Assembly: GCF_039614715.1 (NCBI RefSeq)
Contig: NZ_CP154857.1
Coordinates: 372,001 to 436,000 of the forward strand
DNA: 64,000 bases
Reading direction: 5' to 3'
Source: Microbacterium sp. AZCO
GTDB lineage: Bacteria; Actinomycetota; Actinomycetes; Actinomycetales; Microbacteriaceae
Shown: positions 45,178 to 55,218 of the stretch, piece by piece
Layout: every line of letters starts with the position of its first letter
Numbering within the stretch: position 1 is the stretch's first letter
Program-made: the position numbers and the translations under genes
Notes under the pieces: generated by a model
Told to the model about the DNA's origin: nothing
The model's database searches: none
What the model saw: the letters and a program-made list of their open reading frames with translations, nothing else

Positions 45178-47508
45178 TACCACCGGTCGCGCAATGTGCG
45201 GAAGTCGACCCACAGAAGCGAAGCCCCCCACCGGATCTGGTACCACATTCGATTGGCGTCCGTCACCTCGATAAGGACGTTGCCCGGAATGACGCCGACC
45301 ACCGGGCCAGCCGGCCCCGATCGCACATAGGTCGCGTATTTCGAGATCATCTGCTCAGGCGGGTAGGCGGCCGCAGCCCCGAAGGCACCGTTGTAGTGCG
45401 AGTAGACGGTTCGAGTGATCGCGCGCAGGGCGGCGACGTTGACGCCCCCTACGGCGACCATCGAGAGGGCGACGACCGAGCGGTCTCCGTACATGATCCC
45501 CGTGTCGGCCTGCAGCAGGCCTGAGGCGAGCCAGAGCGCCCCCGGCTTGGACTGCTGCGCAACGCCCCACGGAAATCCCCGACGCGAGCCGCGATCGCCA
45601 GATCTGCTTGCCCATGAGGCCGAGCAGAAGGTCGGAGTTGGCTCGTGACAGCAGAGACCCGTCACGCAGGCGCTGGACCATGCGGGTCAGGTCATCGGTC
45701 GTCGTCCGGTTCCCTGCGTAGAGGACGCTTCCCGTGGGCGTGACATTTCCGTACGCCGTCCCGGTGAATCCCGCGTCCTTGATCATCCCGTTGAGTCCAG
45801 GAACTCCGATCCAGTGGACGATGTCGTTCTGACACTCGTTGTCCGACGCGTGGATCATGACGGCCACGCAATCGATGAGGTACAGGCCTCCAGGGAGGAG
45901 CGTGTAGTACGAGGCGAGGCCCACGTCGACGTGTGCGAGCGCGGCCCACGCGGCGTAGAGCTTCATCATGCTCGCGGGCTCGACCGGCGTGCCCCCGTTG
46001 TAGCTGAAGGTCTCGCCTGCTCCGCTCAATTCGCGGACGCTCACGTAATACGTTCCGCCGTACTGCGCGGCGATGTTGCGGATGGCCTGGGCGAGCAGGG
46101 CGTCCCGTTTCGGCTTCTCGCCCGAGCACGACGCATTGGACTCCACAGGGGGTGCGAGCCACGAGGTGTCGCCCATGGCCACGATCTTCGCGCCCTGCGT
46201 GGCCACGTAGGCTGCTTCGGTGTCGGGCACGCACGCGTAGTAAGCGAATCCGAGCGGCTGCTTCGTGCTGCCCGAGGCCAGCGCTGCGACCACGATGTCG
46301 TTCATGACGGCAGCGTGCGCCACGACGAGGCGTTGAGCGGGCACGCTGCGGAGCCCGGCCGCCTGCATCGCCCTCTCCTGAGGTGTTCCGGCCCCGGACC
46401 GTCGCACGGCGAATCCTGCGGCGACGAGCGATTGCTCGTATGTCCCGGTCACCGTGCTCGTGGTGCCGATGATGATGACGTTCGGCGCTCCGACTCGCCG
46501 GATGGCGGCGATGGTCTCCGGCGTCGCGGTGCCGCTTACTCCGTCGACGAGAAGCGCTCCCGCCCCCGTTCCCGACGCCGTCGCGGCCGCGATCGGGATG
46601 TCGACGAGTGAGGCGGGCCCTCCGGCGTAGCCGCTTCCCGCTATGTAGACGGTGCTGACGTCTGTCGGGAGCATGGTCAGCGCGAGACGGGACGTCGCGA
46701 AATCGCTCCCCCCGTCAACCCTCCGGATGTCCGGAGCGATGCCTGCGAGCTGGCCGGCGACTGCATCCGAGACCGTGGCCGGCGATCCGACGATCACGAT
46801 CGTGCTGGGTGCAAGGCGGCGGACCTCTGTCGCAACCGCCGGGGGAAGAGCGTTGGACGGCACGGTGAGCACGGGGGCTTGAAGAGCACCGGCGAGGCCG
46901 GCAGCCGTGTTGGCATCCCAGAAGGTGGTTCCGGAGGCGATCAGGACGACTCGGGATCCACCTGGGTAGGCGGCGCGCGAGACGGCGACCGCTTGATCGT
47001 AGGGATTGGAATCCGCGAAACGCGTCGCCGTCGGCATCGTCGGCGCGATGGGCGACGCAGGAAGGACTGGGCGAGTCGGGTCGACGACGGGACCACTCGG
47101 TGCCGCGAGGGCGGAGCGGCTCGAGTCGGTGGTCCCGTCGGGAACAGGCACGGGCGGGGTGGGAGTGAGGGTGGGATCGGGGGCGGGTGAGGGAGCTCCA
47201 CCTGCCGTCGGTGACGGTGTGGGAGCACTCGGCGACGGTGGGGGAGCTGTCGGCGTCGTCGGATCGACGGTCGGCGTCGGGCTCGGCGTGGCGTTCGGGG
47301 GAGTCGACGCGGCGCTTGCCGGGGTCGGCACCGCGGGATCGGCAGCCGATGCTGGCGCTGGTGCCGCTGCAAGTCCGCCGACGAGTACTACGGCGGAGAT
47401 CGCACCGAAGGACGCGATGACCCTCCACCTCGAGAGCCGTCGACCGCCGTGTACGCGTGATCCCGGAACGATGGCTCGACGGTACCGCAGGCGCCGGGTG
47501 CGCTGCAT
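45177..47508 (-). pseudogene. CWB2-repeat / class A serine hydrolase / SH3-like wall protein, one frameshift
   Basis: The reading frame from 47508 encodes a signal peptide (SFGAISAVVLVGGLAAAP), a long Pro/Thr/Ser linker (about 59-160), cell-wall-binding type-2 repeats (about 161-450) and a beta-lactamase-like serine hydrolase with Ser513-x-x-Lys516 (ASMMK) and a Ser555-Asp-Asn box (HASDNE). At about residue 645 the frame is lost. The homologous continuation, PWGVAQQSKPGALW with a KPG in the KTG position and then an SH3-like tail ending RTLRDRW, lies in another frame (45177-45575). One base too many in the AAA run at 45573-45575 explains this. Read through, the product would be about 775 residues. 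It is either a recent inactivation or an assembly error. Confidence 0.8.
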
Positions 47509-47556
47509 CCCTTCATTGCCGGTGAGCGCGGTGAAGGCGTCAGTCCGGAATGAAGC

Positions 47557-48663
47557 TCAGCGCTGCCTCGGGCCCTGTTCGAGGGCCCTGCCGAAGGACA
47601 TCAAGGTCTCCCGGGCGGTCCGCTCCCAGGAGAACAGCGCAGCTCTCGCGTACCCGCGCGCAGTGAGGTCCGCGAGCAGATCGGGCTGGGTGGCAGCCGT
47701 GACCATGGCCGCTGCGATGGACCGGAGGTCGTTCGGGTCGATGAACAGAGCGACGTCCCCTACCACCTCCCGGTACACGGGGATGTCGCTGATCATGACG
47801 GGCAGTCCCGCCATCATCGCCTCGAGGGCGGGGAGTGAGAAGCCGTCGGCGAAGGATGGCATCGCGAGGACGGTCGCCGTCGAGTACAGCTCCCTCATCT
47901 CGTCGTCGTCGACCCACGAGCGGAGCTCGACCCAGTCCTGCATCCCGGTCTCCTCGACGACGGCAACGAGGGGATCATCGCCGTGGCTGCCCGTGACGAC
48001 GACGCGCGGGCGGTGCGCCTCGTCCACGAGCGGGAGCGCCCGGATGAGCGACGGCCAGTTCTTGTGCGGCCGACGGTTTCCTGTCGCCAGCACCATCGGT
48101 CCGTTCTCGCCTGCTCGGGTGCGATCGGCCCCCGGCACGGAGGTGCCGGCGAGCGGCACGAGATCGATGCGCTGTTCCGGGACGCGCAGGTACTTCACGA
48201 TGGCCTGCCGCGATTCCTCGCTGATCGTCAGGATTCGTGTGGCGTTCCGGCTCGTCAGACGCTCGATCAGCTTGACCGGCTCTGTGTACAGCGGCGTCGA
48301 CATGTACTCCGGGTGGCTCCAGTAGAGCATGTCGTGCATCGAGATGACGGCGGGCATCCGCGTGCGAGCCGGCCCGAGAGTCATGGGGGAATGAAGCAGG
48401 TCCGCGCCTGCTTTCGCTGCCGCGCGGCCGCATGTCAGCTCGCCCCAGGCCCAGGTGAAGCGGTTCTCGCCACTGATCCCGGACGGGATGCCTTCCCCGG
48501 GGAACCATGAGCGGTCGAGGTCCCAGCCCTCGCGGCTGAAGTAGCCGATGTATTCGTGTTCGGGCGCGAGCTGGCCGAGCTGCCGATACAGTTCCCGGGC
48601 GTACGTCTCCATGCCTCCCTTCTTTCCCGTGAGTGAGAGGAGGTCGACGAAGATGCGTGCCAT
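47557..48663 (-). CDS. GT4-family glycosyltransferase (mannosyltransferase-like)
   Basis: 368 residues, GT-B. The N-terminal domain has GGMETYARELYRQL and HSPMTLGPARTRMPAVISMHDMLYW-type strands. The C-terminal domain has VLATGNRRPHKNW, and the donor signature PSFADGFSLPALEAMMAGLPV with the EX7E-like FADGFSLPALE. These features place it with GT4 enzymes such as WbaZ/MtfB-type mannosyl- or rhamnosyltransferases. ATG 48663 is the domain start; the longer in-frame extension is unlikely. It follows the acyltransferase gene by 16 bp on the same strand. Confidence 0.88.
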   Translation of the reverse strand: MARIFVDLLSLTGKKGGMETYARELYRQLGQLAPEHEYIGYFSREGWDLDRSWFPGEGIPSGISGENRFTWAWGELTCGRAAAKAGADLLHSPMTLGPARTRMPAVISMHDMLYWSHPEYMSTPLYTEPVKLIERLTSRNATRILTISEESRQAIVKYLRVPEQRIDLVPLAGTSVPGADRTRAGENGPMVLATGNRRPHKNWPSLIRALPLVDEAHRPRVVVTGSHGDDPLVAVVEETGMQDWVELRSWVDDDEMRELYSTATVLAMPSFADGFSLPALEAMMAGLPVMISDIPVYREVVGDVALFIDPNDLRSIAAAMVTAATQPDLLADLTARGYARAALFSWERTARETLMSFGRALEQGPRQR

Positions 48664-48679
48664 ATGCCTTGGTTCTCGA

Positions 48680-49768
48680 TCAGACGGAGGGTGCGCGGAC
48701 GGGGGCACCTGTGCGGGCTCCGCCGCGCACCCGGCGCATGGCCGGTCGCTCGACGGCGAACCAGCTGCCCACAGCGAGCACGGATGTGCCGATGATCGTG
48801 AGCAGGATGTAGACGGGCATTCCCCATGCCAGCCCGCCGAAGAGGACAGTCAGTTGCTGGACGGGCCATGCGTAGATGTAGAACCCGTACGAGACGTCGT
48901 TGCGGGCGATCCACCGCGGCTGGCGGACGAGCGTCGCGAGGAAGAGCAGACCGTACGCCATGAACGGCGACGCCGCCTGCCCGCCCCAGCCCGGAACGAA
49001 GACGATGATCAGCCCAGCGAGAATGATCGATGCGATCCCGATCCATCGGTTCATTCCCCACCGGTCCACGACGAAGTAGACCACGGTTCCTCCGAGGAAG
49101 AACGGGAGGAGCTTGAACAGCAGGGTGAAGTTGAGGTCGAGACCGAGCCGCGTCGCCAGACCGATGTTCACCCAGACCGCAACGCTTCCGAGGAAGAGGA
49201 TCACAGCCGGGACGAGCGACTTGCGGAACACGGCCCATGCGCCGAGCACCCACACGGTCAGGTAGCAGATGAACTCGAAGTAGAGCGTCCACAGCGAACC
49301 GTTCCACGCGTTGGGGTACGGCACGGTGTCGAGGGTGCGTCCGATGTCGTAGCTCGTGACCTCGAGGCCGAGATTCCCCCATACATACTGTGCGGGCGTC
49401 ACCGGAGTGGTGAGGTAGCCCGCGAGCGAGCCGTACTCGACGAGCATGGAGATGGGGCCGAACACCGCCGCCGTGAGGACGAGGCAGACAAGGAACGCCG
49501 GGTAGATGCGCGCGACCCGGTGCAGCAGGTACTCGCCGGCTTTCGTGCGGATGCGGCTGCGTGTGATCAAGAAGCCGCTGATGACGAAGAAGCCCGCCAC
49601 GGCCCACCCGCCGAGGTTCTCGCCGTGCAGCATGGGGCCCACGCCCCTGCCGGCGATGTACCAGCTGTGTGCGAAGAGGACGAGTGCGGCCAGGAACAGC
49701 CGGAAGAGGTTGAGGCTGTTCTCACGGTACGGGTAGGGCGTGCCGCGCAGCGCGGTCGTCAGACTCAT
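48680..49768 (-). CDS. Acyltransferase 3 family membrane O-acyltransferase
   Basis: 362 residues, about ten membrane helices. The catalytic His lies in the first segment (LVLFAHSWYIAGRG), followed by GGWAVAGFFVISGFLITRS, the AT3 hallmark, and RVARIYPAFLVCL. Such enzymes acetylate sugars of surface glycans on the membrane. The ATG at 49768 overlaps the upstream epimerase stop by four bases (ATGA). The pairing suggests acetylation of the sugar that epimerase makes. The C-terminus is a basic cytoplasmic tail. Confidence 0.9.
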   Translation of the reverse strand: MSLTTALRGTPYPYRENSLNLFRLFLAALVLFAHSWYIAGRGVGPMLHGENLGGWAVAGFFVISGFLITRSRIRTKAGEYLLHRVARIYPAFLVCLVLTAAVFGPISMLVEYGSLAGYLTTPVTPAQYVWGNLGLEVTSYDIGRTLDTVPYPNAWNGSLWTLYFEFICYLTVWVLGAWAVFRKSLVPAVILFLGSVAVWVNIGLATRLGLDLNFTLLFKLLPFFLGGTVVYFVVDRWGMNRWIGIASIILAGLIIVFVPGWGGQAASPFMAYGLLFLATLVRQPRWIARNDVSYGFYIYAWPVQQLTVLFGGLAWGMPVYILLTIIGTSVLAVGSWFAVERPAMRRVRGGARTGAPVRAPSV

Positions 49769-50901
49769 TTGAGCAGATTCCTCGACGCCATCTCGTCGAG
49801 CGAGCGCTGATAGGTGTCGCCTTCGACGGGCTCCGTGAGCACCCACTCGACGAAGCGTGTGACCCCCTCGCGGAATGTCACCGACGGCTCGTAGCCCAGC
49901 ACGGTGCGCAGACGCGTCGTGTCGGCGACGTTGTGGCGGATGTCACCGAGCCGGTAGTTGCCCGAGACCTTCGTGGGAACCTCGCTGCCGAAGGCGGCGA
50001 AGAGGGCGGCCACGACCTCTTCAACCGTGGTCGCCACGCCAGAGCCGACGTTGAAGACGCCGCCCGCGGCATCCACCATCGTCGCCGCCCGGAACGTGGC
50101 CTCGACGACGTCGTCGATGTACACGAAGTCGCGCGACTCGAGGCCGTCTTCGAAGATGTTGATCTCTTTGCCCTGGCGGATGAGGGTCGAGAAGATCGAG
50201 AGGATGCCGGTGTACGGGTTCTTGAGCGACTGTCCGGGGCCGTACACGTTCTGGTAGCGCAGCGATACGGGTTCGATGCCGATCGTCGGCGCCACCGTCA
50301 TGATCAGCGACTCCTGCATCTGCTTCGTGATGCCGTACACGCTGGACGGATGGAGCTTCGCGTCCTCGTCGGTGGGGACGATCTCGATCGGGCCTTCGCC
50401 GGGCATGTGCACCTCGAAGTCGCCCGTCGCCATGTCCGCATCGGCGCGATGCGGCGGATAGACAAGCCGACCGTCCTCCGTGCGGTACGCGCCCTCGCCG
50501 TAGATCGATCGCGACGAGGCGATGACCAGCCGCCGCACAGTGTGCGGCTCGTTCGCGAGGAGGTCGAGGAGCTTGGCGGTGCCGCCCACGTTCGCCTCGA
50601 CATAGCGATCGATCTCGTACATCGACTGGCCGGTGCCCGTCTCCGCCGCCAGGTGAACGACGACGGTGGCGCCTTCGAGCGCCCGGGCCAGGTCCTGAGT
50701 GGAGGTCACCGTGCCGCGAAGGACCGTCGCAACGCCGTCGAGCGAACGCAGCAAGGGAGACGTCGTCTCTGGGTCGTCGCCGTGCACCTGGGGGATGAGG
50801 GAGTCGAGCACTGTGACGCTGTGCCCTGCCTGCACGAACCGCTTCGCAAGCCGGGTGCCGATGAAGCCGGCGCCTCCGGTGATCAGGACGTGTTCGGGCA
50901 T
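49765..50901 (-). CDS. Nucleotide-sugar epimerase, WbiB-like (possible dTDP-L-rhamnose 4-epimerase)
   Basis: A 378-residue extended [21 protein letters not shown] at the N-terminus, VLDSLIPQVHG, then HLAAETGTGQSMYEIDRY, which I associate with WbiB-type dTDP-L-rhamnose 4-epimerases producing dTDP-6-deoxy-L-talose. The catalytic pair lies in VYGITKQMQE (Tyr and Lys), and LRYQNVYGPGQSLKNPYTG follows. dTDP-L-rhamnose is available from the rml genes in this locus. A UDP-sugar epimerase role cannot be excluded by eye. The ATG has a GGAG ribosome-binding site. Confidence 0.75.
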   Translation of the reverse strand: MPEHVLITGGAGFIGTRLAKRFVQAGHSVTVLDSLIPQVHGDDPETTSPLLRSLDGVATVLRGTVTSTQDLARALEGATVVVHLAAETGTGQSMYEIDRYVEANVGGTAKLLDLLANEPHTVRRLVIASSRSIYGEGAYRTEDGRLVYPPHRADADMATGDFEVHMPGEGPIEIVPTDEDAKLHPSSVYGITKQMQESLIMTVAPTIGIEPVSLRYQNVYGPGQSLKNPYTGILSIFSTLIRQGKEINIFEDGLESRDFVYIDDVVEATFRAATMVDAAGGVFNVGSGVATTVEEVVAALFAAFGSEVPTKVSGNYRLGDIRHNVADTTRLRTVLGYEPSVTFREGVTRFVEWVLTEPVEGDTYQRSLDEMASRNLLK

Positions 50902-50962
50902 GCAGGTACTCCAGGGATGTCAGCGGTGGCGCCCCCGGACCTCGGCAACGGAATCGGCCAGG

Positions 50963-51853
50963 TCAGACGGCGAAGATGTGGGCCAGCGTCGATTCTATCC
51001 CGGGCTTCGTCCCGTGCCTGAGGACACCCGGGAGCTCCGTGACCGCGTGCAGTCGCGACATGGTCCGGAAGCGCGCCGTCCGCGCCGTCCGACGCCACCC
51101 CTGGGCCGACGCGAGTCGGCGTGCCTCGGCGTAGTAGCGGCGTTCGTCGCGGAAGCGGCGACCGTCGAGGAGGGTCTTCTGCGAGGCGCTGCCGCCGTGT
51201 CGTCGGTACGAGAAGGCGAGTGTGGGGTTGTAGGCGAGGGCGCCGCCCTCGAAGGCGACGTCCATCAGGAGCGCGAGATCCTGGATGATCGGGAGGCCCT
51301 CGCGGAAATCGATCCGTCGCAGCGTCTGCGTGCGGAAGGTGAGTGACGGCCAGTAGAGCCAGTCACCGCGGATGAGACTCGTCGCCATGGCCTCACCGCG
51401 CAGCACGGCGATCCCCGATCCGCCTCGCGGGGCGAGCAGCCCCTGCTTGACGCGATCGACCAGGGGCTGCACGACGACGCCGTGCTCGTCGATGACCTGC
51501 ACACCGGGCTGGATGACGTCGGCATCGGGGACGGAGGCGATCGTCCGCTCGATCACATCGACATAATCCGGATGCAGGAGGTCGTCGCATCCGAGGATCG
51601 TGATGTACTCCTCGGTCGCCCGACGGATCGCCTCGCGGTAGTTCTCGGTGATACCGAGGTTGACCTCGTTGCGCACGTACGAGATGCGCTCGTCCTCGAG
51701 GCCCTGGAAGTACGCGGGCACGGATTCGTCGGGGTAGCAGTCGTCGATGACGGTGAGGCGCCAGTCGGGGTTGCGCTGGGCGCGCACGGAATCGATCGTC
51801 AGGTACAGCAGCGCGGGGTCGCCCCAGAACGGAACGAAGATCTCGAGAGTCAT
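50963..51853 (-). CDS. GT2-family glycosyltransferase
   Basis: 296 residues, GT-A fold: IFVPFWGDPALLYLTIDSVRAQ, LTVIDDCYPDES, NLGITENYREAIRRA and the DXD-like ILGCDDLLHPDYV. The middle and C-terminal regions (LPIIQDLALLMDVAFEGG) resemble rhamnosyl- or galactosyltransferases of O-antigen loci. Donor unknown. The start has TAGGAT 11 bases upstream, giving a leader of only a few nucleotides. It is divergent from glf and followed by the epimerase gene 61 bp downstream. Confidence 0.85.
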   Translation of the reverse strand: MTLEIFVPFWGDPALLYLTIDSVRAQRNPDWRLTVIDDCYPDESVPAYFQGLEDERISYVRNEVNLGITENYREAIRRATEEYITILGCDDLLHPDYVDVIERTIASVPDADVIQPGVQVIDEHGVVVQPLVDRVKQGLLAPRGGSGIAVLRGEAMATSLIRGDWLYWPSLTFRTQTLRRIDFREGLPIIQDLALLMDVAFEGGALAYNPTLAFSYRRHGGSASQKTLLDGRRFRDERRYYAEARRLASAQGWRRTARTARFRTMSRLHAVTELPGVLRHGTKPGIESTLAHIFAV

Positions 51854-51870
51854 GGCAATCGAGAATCCTA
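51854..51870 (-). promoter_or_regulatory. Putative -10 box, GT2 gene
   Basis: Minus-strand TAGGAT (plus 51865-51870) with 11 bases to ATG 51853. No ribosome-binding site fits. Confidence 0.4.
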
Positions 51871-51957
51871 CGAGACGTGCCTGAGAGCCCAGGTGTCCGT
51901 CAGGGTCCCCTTCGCGGTGAACGCAGCACTCGAATGAGGCACGGACGTGGCCGCGAT

Positions 51958-53169
<1,212 letters not shown>

Positions 53170-53175
53170 GCCGGC

Positions 53176-55077
53176 TTACTGCGCGCCGACGACCGTCGAG
53201 CAGTCGAGTGTGCCTTCAGCGTGAACCGTCGGCGTGACGCCGGGCGTCACGATCGTCTCGAGAGTTCGTCCCTCGGCGCCGGTCGTCTCGACGTCGATCG
53301 TCACGACACTCGTCGCGCCCGGCGGGATCGGGAACCGAAGCAGCTGCACGGGGTGGCCGTCGTCATTGTAGGAATCGACGGTGATGGGAGTGCCATCGAC
53401 GCTCGCCGAGAGGACACGTCCGTTCGTCGGGGCGTAGGCGTAGATCATGAGTCGCTCGACACCGGGCGCGAGCTTCTCAGGTTTGTATTGTCCGAGGATC
53501 GATGGACTCAACCCCTTGGCCGCGTCCGCCGGGAGTGTGTTCATGAGTGACAGCTTCAGGCGATGGACGAGATTGCCGTCCGACCCGCACTGCGCGGTCG
53601 ATGTCTCCAGCGCCGACGTGAGGTAGAAGCTGAGCTTCGAGCCGACGTTGTCGTTGAGGTATAGGCCGACACGATCCGTCGTCGCATCGCTGTCAGGAAT
53701 TCCGCCGTCCGCGCCCACCGCTGTCAAAGCAGTGGCGATCGTCGGATCGGCGCTCCAGTAGAAGAGGCGTCGCTCGTTGAGGCCCTGCAGGGTCGCGTTG
53801 AGAAGCTGCACCGGGTCGAAGCCTCCCGTGCTGAGCTTTGAGAAAACCGCCGCGAGCGCGGCGCCGTACACCGCATCCTGCGCCAGATTGTCGCGTTCGA
53901 CGTTCCCGCTGTTGTACGTCTGCAACACCGTGTTCAGCAGAGTCGCGGTGACATTCCCAGGGCCGATGACCGTGCCGTCCGGGAGCGGGACATCGCCCGT
54001 CGCTCGCATCAGGTAGGAAAGCATGACCGCGTCAACGGAGATCACGCCGTTCGGCTGCCATCCATACTCCCTGGCCCAGTTGCCCATCACGATCTCGGCT
54101 GCACTCGCGAAGCTGGGCCGGCTCGTGGCGTTGGCGATGAACCTTCCGAACACGAGCGGGGCGAATTCCTCGAAGCCCGCCGGGGCCGGGATGACGCTCT
54201 TTTCGTCGTTGAGGAAGTTGCCACCGCCCGCGGGAATGACGCGATCTAGTGTGATCCGACCGGAGTCGAGGGTCACCTCCGCGAAGAACAGCGCCGTGCC
54301 ACCGAGAGAACGGGCTTCTGCATTGTTCTGGAACATCACGACATAGTGCTGTGATCCGTTGGCGCCGAGGATCGTCGGGACGATCGGAACAACCTGGTCA
54401 GCGAGCTCCAGCGGGCTCACCAGCTTCGCCAAGGCCGACTGAAGGAGTGCCTTACCGCCCGAGAGTTGGCTCAGAGTGCCGGAGGTTTCGATCGCCTCGA
54501 TTCTCGTGGTGGCGTCCTGCACGGAAACGAGCGCCGTGTGGACCGCAGGAGCGAGATCGACGAACGGAGTGACCGAGATCGCCCCGTCCTTCAAGAGCGA
54601 GGCGGGATCGAGCCCTTGCGTCGCGTCGACGAGGGGCGTGAGGCCGATCAGCAGATCATCGGTCGCCTCGGTGAGTTCGCGCGCGGCGACCAGGTTGACG
54701 CCGAGAAGGGGAAGGTGCTCCGCGATATTCCACAAAGGATCGTTCGCAGCTTCGACCGCTGCGGCCGTGTGTTCCTTGGCGTCCGAGAAGAGCGTTCGCG
54801 CGCCCGCCAGATCCATCGAGCCGACGAGAGCCGGAACTTGAGTTGCACCCTGTTGAGCGGCTGTGAGCTCGTCGCGCACCGTGAGTACTTTCGAAGCCAG
54901 CCACGCACCGGCACCCGAAATGATCGCAAGGGGGATCAGGATTCCGAGTACCCAGGCCGTGACGACGACGCCGCGCCGGCGACGAGGATGCGCCTTGAAG
55001 CGAGGTTGCCCCTCCGCATGGCGGGCATGCCGGCCATGTCTGCCGGTGGGTCCGGCGGGCGAGGGTGAGGCGGCCAC
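53176..55077 (-). CDS. DUF4012 secreted/anchored protein
   Basis: 633 residues. A basic, His/Arg-rich cytoplasmic N-terminus (1-37), one membrane segment (VLGILIPLAIISGAGAWLA), a helical stalk (about 65-200), then the DUF4012 core (NAEARSLGGTALFFAEVTLDSG, GNWAREYGWQPNGVISVD, TGDVPLPDGTVIGPGNVT) and a C-terminal beta-sandwich. The family occurs in actinobacterial exopolysaccharide loci, and its biochemical role is unknown. The GTG start has AGAGAG upstream. It is divergent from a GT4 gene that leads a polymerase/ligase operon. By eye its third-position G/C bias is softer than in the housekeeping genes. Confidence 0.85.
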   Translation of the reverse strand: MAASPSPAGPTGRHGRHARHAEGQPRFKAHPRRRRGVVVTAWVLGILIPLAIISGAGAWLASKVLTVRDELTAAQQGATQVPALVGSMDLAGARTLFSDAKEHTAAAVEAANDPLWNIAEHLPLLGVNLVAARELTEATDDLLIGLTPLVDATQGLDPASLLKDGAISVTPFVDLAPAVHTALVSVQDATTRIEAIETSGTLSQLSGGKALLQSALAKLVSPLELADQVVPIVPTILGANGSQHYVVMFQNNAEARSLGGTALFFAEVTLDSGRITLDRVIPAGGGNFLNDEKSVIPAPAGFEEFAPLVFGRFIANATSRPSFASAAEIVMGNWAREYGWQPNGVISVDAVMLSYLMRATGDVPLPDGTVIGPGNVTATLLNTVLQTYNSGNVERDNLAQDAVYGAALAAVFSKLSTGGFDPVQLLNATLQGLNERRLFYWSADPTIATALTAVGADGGIPDSDATTDRVGLYLNDNVGSKLSFYLTSALETSTAQCGSDGNLVHRLKLSLMNTLPADAAKGLSPSILGQYKPEKLAPGVERLMIYAYAPTNGRVLSASVDGTPITVDSYNDDGHPVQLLRFPIPPGATSVVTIDVETTGAEGRTLETIVTPGVTPTVHAEGTLDCSTVVGAQ

Positions 55078-55206
55078 GGTTCTCTCTGTGGACTACATGT
55101 GGTGGGGGTTGCCCGCGCCGACGACGTGCGGGGCTTAGGAGATGCTATCTGCGGCAAGCTGGGCGGACGGTGTGACGCGCGTCGTGGCGGACCAGAGCTG
55201 CTCGAC

Positions 55207-55218
55207 TATTCTGCTGAG
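55207..55218 (+). promoter_or_regulatory. Putative leaderless -10 box, GT4-polymerase-ligase operon
   Basis: TATTCT (55207-55212), six bases, then GTG at 55219. It fixes the start within a longer open frame. Confidence 0.5.
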
